Positions 14,645 to 19,515 of a stretch of 19,515 nucleotides of DNA are shown here, one piece after another. Every line of letters begins with the position of its first letter. Within the stretch, counting starts at the first letter, position 1. The DNA is from CAZEVY01 sp964515555 (GTDB lineage: Bacteria; Acidobacteriota; Terriglobia; Bryobacterales; Bryobacteraceae): NCBI GenBank assembly GCA_964515555.1, contig CAZEVY010000103.1, positions 1 to 19,515 on the forward strand, written 5' to 3'. Under the pieces are notes generated by a model that made no database searches, was not told the DNA's origin, and was given only the letters and a program-made list of their open reading frames with translations. Made by a program: the position numbers and the translations under genes.

Positions 14645-15292
14645 CTACGCGATGATCTTCTTCCGCACCGCGTAGAGCACCAGCTCGGCGGTGTTATGCA
14701 GGTTCAGCTTCTGCATGATATTCGTGCGGTGCGTCTCCACGGTGTAGACGCTCAGACTCAGCAGCGTCGCGACCTCCTTGTTGCTCTTGCCCTCGGCGAG
14801 CAGTTGCAGGACTTCCTTCTCGCGCGGCGTCAGGAGGTCGTAGGAATCCTGGAGGCCGCGCTGCTGAAGGGCGCGCAGGTAGTCGTCGAGCAGCGCCTGC
14901 GCGATCGACGGGCTGAAGAAGGGGCGGCCCGCGGCGACCGCTTCGATCGCGCGGACGAGATCGGCGTCGGCGGAATCCTTCAGGAGATAGCCGCGAGCGC
15001 CGGCGCCGAGCGCGCGTACCAGATAGGTCTCGTCGTTGTGCATGCTGAGGATGACGACGCCGGTCCCGGGCCGCTGCTGGAGAATCTGCTCGGTGGCGCC
15101 GATGCCGTTGAGCAGCGGCATGCCGATATCCATCACAACCACGTCGGGCTTGTGCTCGGCGGCGAGCTGCACGGCCTCGCGCCCGTCGGCGGCCTCGCCG
15201 ACCACCTCGAAGCCCTCGCGCTGCTCGAGCAGCAGACGCAGGCCCTTGCGCACGACGCCGTGGTCGTCGGCCAGCAGGATGCGGACGCTCAT
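14645..15292 (-). CDS. NarL/FixJ-type response regulator
   Basis: This is the cytoplasmic DNA-binding partner of the sensor kinase encoded just upstream. The 215-residue protein has a receiver domain with acidic pocket Asp9-Asp10, phosphoacceptor Asp55 (VVVMDIGMP), Ser83 and Lys105. A LuxR-type helix-turn-helix follows at ~153-215 (LTPREKEVLQLLAEGKSNKEVA and VYTVETHRTNIMQKL). Start ATG 15292 overlaps the kinase stop as ATGA, with GGAGG a few bases before it inside the kinase gene, so the two are translationally coupled. A longer open frame to 16114 only shadows the kinase. The target genes are unknown; the nearby ADOP and phosphatase genes are candidates by position only. Confidence 0.95.
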   Translation of the reverse strand: MSVRILLADDHGVVRKGLRLLLEQREGFEVVGEAADGREAVQLAAEHKPDVVVMDIGMPLLNGIGATEQILQQRPGTGVVILSMHNDETYLVRALGAGARGYLLKDSADADLVRAIEAVAAGRPFFSPSIAQALLDDYLRALQQRGLQDSYDLLTPREKEVLQLLAEGKSNKEVATLLSLSVYTVETHRTNIMQKLNLHNTAELVLYAVRKKIIA

Positions 15293-16617
15293 GCGGCCTC
15301 CGGCGCCGGTATCTCGACGGCGAGCGCCGTTCCCCGCCCTGGCTGCGACGAGATGCGAACCGATCCGCCCAGCTCGCGCACACGCTCCTGAATCCCGATC
15401 AGGCCGAGCCCGTTGCCGGAGCGGTACGGATCGAAGCCCACGCCGTTGTCCTGAATCGTCACCACCGCGCGGCTGTGGCCCCGGTGCACCGCCACGCGCA
15501 CTTCCGACGCCTTCGCGTGGCGGGCGCAGTTGGTTAGCGCCTCCTGCACGACGCGGTAGACGCAGGTCGAATGGCTTTCCGGAAAACCGTCCAGCGCGCC
15601 GTCGATACTCACCGTCACGGGCAGGCCGCGGCGCGAAAACTCGCGCGCCTGCCATTCGAGCGCGGGGCCCAGGCCGAGATCGTCGAGCATGGAGGGGCGC
15701 AGTCCCATGGCGATGTCGCGCACCAGGCGCATGGTCTCCTCGGCGGTTTGACGCGCTTCGGCCAGGCGCCGCTCGAAGCCGTCGCCAGCCGCGCCACGCA
15801 GCCGCTCGATGTGCCCGAGATCGACGCGCAGCGCCGTGAGTTTCTGTCCGACCTCGTCGTGCAGCTCGCGCGAGATCTTCCGCCGCTCCTCCTCCTGCGC
15901 GCGTACCAGTTGCTGCGAAAGCAGCCGTAGCTCGCGCTCGGCGTCCTCGGTCATGATCCGGTGCTCCTCCGCCTTGCGCTCCAACTGCGAAATGCGGACC
16001 ACCGCGAAGGCCGCCACGATCAGGCCCAGCGCCAGCGCGGCGCCGAGCGACCGCAGCATCTGCGAGCGGAACTGGTCCTGGCCCAGATCGATCGCGCGCT
16101 CCTGGCGCTTCCACTGCGCGCGGTTCAGCTCCTGGGCGTGCTCGGCCATCTGGACGGCGGTGCGGCGGCGTGGCAGCACATGATTGCGCAGGAACGTCGA
16201 GCTGAGCGCCGCTTTCTGCTGCGGGCTCCAGTCGAACAGCGGCTCGAAGGACTCCCAGTAAGCGGCCAGTTCGCTCCGCAACTGCGTGAACTGCGCCGAC
16301 TCCGCCACGCCGAGCAGCCCTTCCAACTCGCTCACCCGCCTCTCCTGGTTCTCGCGCAGGCCGGCCAGCCGCTGCCGGTAGTAGTCGGCGGCGATGTGCG
16401 TGGGGTCGAGCAGAAAGTCGCGCACCAGGACCCCGGAGAAGTGGATGTCGGTGGGGACTTCACTCAAGATGCGCTCGATCTTCTGGCGCGATTCGTGCAG
16501 CGCCGACATGCGCTCGAGTACGCCCCGCGCGTGCCGCTGGACCGCGAATCCGCCGACGCCCAGCAGCCCGACCAGGCTTCCGAACGCTACGATCAGAATG
16601 ATGCGCGTGCGCGACAC
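15289..16617 (-). CDS. NarL-type (HisKA_3) membrane sensor histidine kinase
   Basis: The 442-residue kinase autophosphorylates on His253 in KISRELHDEVGQKL and passes phosphate to the coupled regulator. There are two transmembrane helices (~6-24 and ~189-207) enclosing a mostly helical extracytoplasmic domain of ~160 residues (four-helix, CHASE3-like by appearance). A short juxtamembrane coiled coil follows (QLERKAEEHR...LRLLSQQLVRAQEEERR). The ATPase domain shows the N-box EALTNCARHA (Asn363), the G1 box DNGVGFD near 390, and GLGLIGIQERVRELGG. The start is set at GTG 16617 because GGAGAGG (16625-16631) is 7 nt upstream; the in-frame TTG at 16623 is only 1 nt from it. The signal sensed is unknown. 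The promoter presumably lies in the repeat-bearing gap to 16775. Confidence 0.93.
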   Translation of the reverse strand: MSRTRIILIVAFGSLVGLLGVGGFAVQRHARGVLERMSALHESRQKIERILSEVPTDIHFSGVLVRDFLLDPTHIAADYYRQRLAGLRENQERRVSELEGLLGVAESAQFTQLRSELAAYWESFEPLFDWSPQQKAALSSTFLRNHVLPRRRTAVQMAEHAQELNRAQWKRQERAIDLGQDQFRSQMLRSLGAALALGLIVAAFAVVRISQLERKAEEHRIMTEDAERELRLLSQQLVRAQEEERRKISRELHDEVGQKLTALRVDLGHIERLRGAAGDGFERRLAEARQTAEETMRLVRDIAMGLRPSMLDDLGLGPALEWQAREFSRRGLPVTVSIDGALDGFPESHSTCVYRVVQEALTNCARHAKASEVRVAVHRGHSRAVVTIQDNGVGFDPYRSGNGLGLIGIQERVRELGGSVRISSQPGRGTALAVEIPAPEAA

Positions 16618-16624
16618 GTTCAAA

Positions 16625-16631
16625 CCTCTCC
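16625..16631 (-). promoter_or_regulatory. Shine-Dalgarno deciding the histidine kinase start
   Basis: GGAGAGG on the minus strand is 7 nt from GTG 16617 and 1 nt from TTG 16623, favouring the GTG. Confidence 0.65.
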
Positions 16632-16641
16632 AGACCGTTCT

Positions 16642-16664
16642 GAGCCGCGACCAAAGGGAGCGGT
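16642..16664 (-). repeat. Intergenic repeat, copy 1 (inverted relative to copy 2)
   Basis: Read on the minus strand this 23-nt element starts ACCGCTC and ends TCGCGGCTC, matching copy 2 at both ends and differing in the middle (CCTTTGG against GCTCACGC) with one gap. Sequences of this type recur between genes in Acidobacteria and Planctomycetes as I recall. Copy number in this genome cannot be judged here. Confidence 0.6.
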
Positions 16665-16679
16665 TACCGGCGTTAGTTT
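16663..16679 (+). repeat. Imperfect 17-nt direct repeat, left copy
   Basis: GTTACCGGCGTTAGTTT matches the right copy at 16750-16766 in 15 of 17 positions. It abuts repeat copy 1. The two direct copies bracket an interval holding repeat copy 2. Confidence 0.6.
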
Positions 16680-16705
16680 ACTGTCATCGAAAATGCCTGT
16701 ACATT
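16677..16705 (+). promoter_or_regulatory. Tentative promoter for the phosphatase gene
   Basis: TTTACT (16677-16682) and TACATT (16700-16705) are spaced by 17 nt, each matching 4 of 6 consensus bases. A start near 16712 would place repeat copy 2 in the leader. The remaining bases of the 158-bp gap hold only the repeats listed. Weak. Confidence 0.25.
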
Positions 16706-16710
16706 GCCGG

Positions 16711-16734
16711 ACCGCTCGCTCACGCTCGCGGCTC
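16711..16734 (+). repeat. Intergenic repeat, copy 2 (PLAHARGSV-type element)
   Basis: This 24-nt element starts ACCGCTCGCTC and ends GCTCGCGGCTC. It can pair with copy 1 through a 9-bp and a 7-bp perfect stem separated by an internal loop, leaving a ~46-nt loop. One forward frame through it translates as PLAHARGSV, a string I recognise from spurious hypothetical proteins in Acidobacteria and Planctomycetes. Confidence 0.65.
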
Positions 16735-16749
16735 CGTTTCATGCAGTAC

Positions 16750-16766
16750 GTTACCGGCGCTAGCTT
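16750..16766 (+). repeat. Imperfect 17-nt direct repeat, right copy
   Basis: GTTACCGGCGCTAGCTT, the partner of 16663-16679 (differences at two positions). It ends 9 nt before the start codon of the downstream phosphatase. Confidence 0.6.
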
Positions 16767-16775
16767 CAGGATAGT

Positions 16776-17579
16776 ATGCTCGTCGTCTTCACCGACCTGG
16801 ACGGCACGCTGCTGGACGCCGAGTCCTACTCCTTCGACGCGGCGCGGCCCGCGCTGGAGCGTCTCCGCGAGCTTCGCATTCCCCTGATCCTGGCGACCAG
16901 CAAGACACGCGCCGAGGTGGAGTGGTGGCGCGAGCGGCTGGTCAACACCGATCCTTTCCTTGTCGAGAACGGAGCGGCGGTTTTCGTTCCCCGCAGATAC
17001 TTCGGCGGGCCGGTCGACGGCGCCGCCGTGCGCGGCGCTTACGAGGCGATGGAGTTCGGCGCGCGCTACGGGGACCTGGTCGCATCGCTCGCCGCCGCGT
17101 CGCGCGAGACCGGCTGCCGCGTGCGCGGTTTTCACGACATGACGCCGCAGGATGTTGCCGCAGCCTGCGGGCTGCCCCTCGAACAGGCCGCGCTCGCCAA
17201 GGCCCGCGAGTACGACGAGCCCTTCGAGATTCTCGACCCATCGCGCGAGCCGGCGCTCATCGCTGCCGTCCAGTCGCGCGGCCATCGCTACGCGCGCGGC
17301 GGACGATTCCACCACATCACCGGAAACAACGACAAGGGCGCGGCCGTGCGGCTGCTCGCCGGGCTCTACCGCCGCCAGGCCGGAGGCGTCAGGACCATCG
17401 GCCTGGGTGACGCGCTGAACGACGTCGAGATGCTGCGGGCCGTTGACGTGCCGGTGTTGATCCGGTCGCCGCTCGCCGAGCGCCTCCAGGCCGCCGTGCC
17501 GTACGGCCGCGTCACCACTCTTACGGGTCCGGCGGGCTGGAACGAGGCTATTCTCGCCGAGTGCGGCGCGCGGCGGTGA
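16776..17579 (+). CDS. mpgP: Mannosyl-3-phosphoglycerate phosphatase-like HAD-IIB hydrolase
   Basis: MpgP removes phosphate from mannosyl-3-phosphoglycerate to give the compatible solute mannosylglycerate. The 267-residue protein has all HAD motifs: FTDLDGT with nucleophile Asp7 and acid Asp9, TSKTRAEVE (Thr41-Ser42), catalytic Lys187 in GNNDKG, and GDALND at 211-216. Family-specific stretches are DPFLVENGAAVF, GFHDMTPQDVA, LAKAREYDEPFEIL and GGRFHHITGNNDKG. The cap is the C2B type. ATG 16776 has an AGGA 4 nt upstream. The synthase (MpgS) is not in the window, so glucosyl-3-phosphoglycerate or another phosphorylated glycerate could be the real substrate. It is divergent from the sensor kinase and converges with the kinase/propeller gene, 18 bp away. 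Confidence 0.88.
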   Translation: MLVVFTDLDGTLLDAESYSFDAARPALERLRELRIPLILATSKTRAEVEWWRERLVNTDPFLVENGAAVFVPRRYFGGPVDGAAVRGAYEAMEFGARYGDLVASLAAASRETGCRVRGFHDMTPQDVAAACGLPLEQAALAKAREYDEPFEILDPSREPALIAAVQSRGHRYARGGRFHHITGNNDKGAAVRLLAGLYRRQAGGVRTIGLGDALNDVEMLRAVDVPVLIRSPLAERLQAAVPYGRVTTLTGPAGWNEAILAECGARR

Positions 17580-17597
17580 CGACCGCCCGCCTGTCAC

Positions 17598-19515
17598 CTA
17601 CTTCTTCGCCGTCCAGTTCAACACAACGGAGATCGGCGCCGCGCCTGCGTTCTCCGGAAGCGAGTTAATCAGAAAGCGCTGGCCGTCGGCAGTGACGTCA
17701 TAGCTGTACATGTACGGCGGGGCGTTGACGGCGTGAGTCTGGAACAGCTCCCGCGGCCGGCCGAACTCGAAGGTCGGCCCGGAGGACCTTACCTCCACGG
17801 CCATCATCTTCATGTCGATCGTGAGATAGAAAAGCTCTCTGCCGTCGCGGCGCCACCGCGGGCGATGGCCTCCGGCGCCCGATACCTGGAATTTCGCGGC
17901 CGCCTGAGGAAAACTCCGCACGTACACCTGGTACGCGCCGCCCTCATTGGACCCGTAGGCGATCCAACGTCCATCGGGCGAACCCTGCGCCGTGACTTCG
18001 TTGAACTCCGCTTGCAGCACGGGGAAGGGCTTGCGATCGCCTTCCACGGGAATCGCGAAGGTATCCAGACCGGTCTTGGCGCGGACCACGGTAAAGAAAA
18101 TCAGGCGTCCGTCGGACGACCAACTGGAGGGATACTTGGCGTCCTCCGACTGATTCAGAAGCGCCTCGGGCACTACGCCGGTGGCAGGTTTCACATAAAG
18201 ATCCGCCAATCTCGCACGCCACGAGCCGAATACAACGCGGGTGCCGTCGGGCGACCATACGGGACACAGGTCGGGTCTCGCGTCGAAGGTAAACCGTGTA
18301 CTGGTGTCCCGCGCCGGTTCGAGAAGGTAAATGTCTTGGATCCCCTGGGCATCGCGGCGGGTGACCGCCACGCTCTTGCCATCAGGCGAGAGGCTTGGCG
18401 CCTGTTGCTCTTCCGGCCCGCCGATTTGGCCCACCGCCTTGCCGGAGCGGTCGAACCAGGCGAGTTGCGTCTTGATGGAGCCCCCCGCGCGATAGGCCAG
18501 CGTCCCCTCCTCGGACGCGGATATGGCGACCCAGCCGGGCGTTCCCTGGGTCTTTCCGATCTGTTGGACCAGCGGGTAGGCATCGCCCGCGAACTTGCCG
18601 CCGGAAACATCGAAAGGCTGCGCCATGAGCGTGCCGTCCCTGTCGAACAGGAGATGGCCCGCCGTGTACACCGCCATCGACCCTCCTGGAAAGATGCGGC
18701 GGCGCGCCTTGGAATCTGGTTTGTCGTCGAGGGAGGCCAATACGAGGCCGTCGTGCGGCTGGGTGGCCATGACCCAGTAGAGATAGTGTTTCCCGTCAGG
18801 GAGGAAGTGCGGCCATCGATGACTCAACTCGGTGTCCGCCACCGTGGTGAGCGGCGTTGGGGCGCCGCCGGCCTCGGGCACCCGCATCACCCCGGCGCGA
18901 TTTCCCCCCACGAACACGATGGTCCCGTCGCGATTCCAGCTCCCGCCACGCCCCGGTGTTCCCGCATCGCACAGGGTCAGCGGGGGGCCTCCGGCGCTGT
19001 CGACCTTCTTCAGCTTGCTCTGCGCGAAGAAGGCGAGGTAGCGGCTGTCGGGCGACCAGAAAGGAAAACTGGCGTCTTCGGTTCCCGGGAGCGCCTGTGC
19101 CGTGAACGAATCGAGCGGGCGGACCCAGAGCATCTGCTTGCCATCGACGGTCGCGACGAAAGCCATCTTTCGGCCGTCGGGGGAAATGGCGGGTTGGTCG
19201 TAGAACGCCGCCTTCTCCGGCGCCTGTACATGGAAGCGCGTGACCACTGGCGGCCGCTGACCGAAATGTAGGTAGGCGAGGGCGGCGAGCGCCGCCGCCA
19301 GCACTCCTGCGGCGATCCAGCCGAAAGGCGACCGCGCGCGACGCGGCTCGGTCCGAATCTGCTCGGTCTGCTCGGCCTCCAGCCAGGCGTCGCCGATATC
19401 GCGTAGCCGCTTCTTCGGGTCCTTCTCCAAGCACAGCCGCAGTAGTCGTCGCACAGCCGCCGGCGTCGACTCCGGCAGCGCCGACCAGTCGGGCTGCGCC
19501 GTCAGCACCGCCGCG
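17598..19515 (-). CDS. Ser/Thr protein kinase with C-terminal TolB-like beta-propeller (N-terminus outside window)
   Basis: Only the C-terminal ~638 residues are present. The first ~50 are the end of a Pkinase domain: AVLTAQPDWSALPESTPAAV then RLLRLCLEKDPKKRLRDIGDAWLE, a hallmark of acidobacterial kinases. A transmembrane helix follows (GWIAAGVLAAALAALAYLHF, about 60 residues in). The rest is a propeller of PD40/TolB-type blades, seen as repeated SPDGR/SPDSR motifs: AISPDGRKMAFVA, WSPDSRYLAFFA, LSPDGKSVAVTR, WSPDGTRVVFGS, GSPDGRWIAYGS. The arrangement implies a cytoplasmic kinase coupled to an extracytoplasmic sensor or binding propeller. There is no start codon in the window; a GTG at 19508 is internal. 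Its ligand and targets are unknown. Confidence 0.92.
   Translation of the reverse strand, partial: AAVLTAQPDWSALPESTPAAVRRLLRLCLEKDPKKRLRDIGDAWLEAEQTEQIRTEPRRARSPFGWIAAGVLAAALAALAYLHFGQRPPVVTRFHVQAPEKAAFYDQPAISPDGRKMAFVATVDGKQMLWVRPLDSFTAQALPGTEDASFPFWSPDSRYLAFFAQSKLKKVDSAGGPPLTLCDAGTPGRGGSWNRDGTIVFVGGNRAGVMRVPEAGGAPTPLTTVADTELSHRWPHFLPDGKHYLYWVMATQPHDGLVLASLDDKPDSKARRRIFPGGSMAVYTAGHLLFDRDGTLMAQPFDVSGGKFAGDAYPLVQQIGKTQGTPGWVAISASEEGTLAYRAGGSIKTQLAWFDRSGKAVGQIGGPEEQQAPSLSPDGKSVAVTRRDAQGIQDIYLLEPARDTSTRFTFDARPDLCPVWSPDGTRVVFGSWRARLADLYVKPATGVVPEALLNQSEDAKYPSSWSSDGRLIFFTVVRAKTGLDTFAIPVEGDRKPFPVLQAEFNEVTAQGSPDGRWIAYGSNEGGAYQVYVRSFPQAAAKFQVSGAGGHRPRWRRDGRELFYLTIDMKMMAVEVRSSGPTFEFGRPRELFQTHAVNAPPYMYSYDVTADGQRFLINSLPENAGAAPISVVLNWTAKK

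Noticed and set aside
12788..15391. 867-codon open frame on the plus strand
   Set aside because: It overlaps the ADOP permease in another frame and then runs antisense to the response regulator and the end of the kinase gene. The Arg/Gly/Ala-rich product has no recognisable domain.
14645..16114. Extended 489-codon version of the response regulator
   Set aside because: The extra N-terminal part overlaps the histidine kinase in another frame and is low-complexity; the ATG at 15292 in an ATGA overlap is the natural start.
16394..16774. 126-codon plus-strand ORF ending in a PLAHARGSV-containing peptide
   Set aside because: It is antisense to the kinase N-terminus and then reads through the intergenic repeat; the peptide is a translation of the repeat, not a protein signature.

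Overview
The window looks like chromosomal DNA of an acidobacterium, most likely a Solibacter/Bryobacter-type lineage (inference). The reasons are the high-GC, tightly packed genes, an ATPase-less duplicated MacB/FtsX permease of the kind called acidobacterial duplicated orphan permease (ADOP), a Ser/Thr kinase fused to a TolB-like propeller, Tat-exported Gfo/Idh/MocA and enolase-superfamily enzymes, and an intergenic repeat that translates as the familiar spurious string PLAHARGSV. No tRNA, rRNA, CRISPR, prophage or IS element was seen. Coding density is very high; the longest gene-free stretch is about 158 bp.

Region 1 (1-5241, minus strand) reads as one compact operon: ppx/gppA-type exopolyphosphatase, a CHAD-domain protein split into two overlapping genes, a stand-alone heptose-1-phosphate adenylyltransferase (rfaE2 type), and mfd, which runs off the left edge. 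Junctions are 22 bp, a 4-bp ATGA overlap, 3 bp, and a 4-bp TTGA overlap. Only 23 bp separate ppx from region 2 (5265-6720, plus strand), two overlapping paralogous thymidylate-kinase-fold genes. The second has Arg in place of the Walker A Lys. Ppx hydrolyses polyphosphate and CHAD domains bind it, so regions 1 and 2 may form a polyphosphate-related locus; the link to the kinase pair is inference.

Region 3 (6733-9528) has hpt and an exported coiled-coil protein with a LAS-metallopeptidase-like C terminus on the minus strand, then rsfS and a secreted HSL-type esterase on the plus strand. Region 4 (9574-12150) is a convergent pair of Tat-signal enzymes, a galactonate-dehydratase-like enolase-superfamily protein and a Gfo/Idh/MocA oxidoreductase. 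Region 5 is the ADOP permease (12219-14639). Region 6 (14645-16617, minus) is a NarL-type two-component system with kinase and regulator joined by an ATGA overlap. Region 7 is a repeat-bearing intergenic stretch followed by a mannosyl-3-phosphoglycerate phosphatase-like gene (16776-17579). Region 8 is the C-terminal part of the kinase/TolB-propeller protein, cut by the right edge.

Several genes have TATAAT/TACAAT-like hexamers 6-21 nt before the start codon, some with no Shine-Dalgarno sequence, which suggests leaderless or nearly leaderless transcripts. The least ordinary items are the split CHAD gene beside ppx, the Lys-to-Arg P-loop paralogue, the LAS-like exported protein and the inverted repeat pair at 16642-16734.
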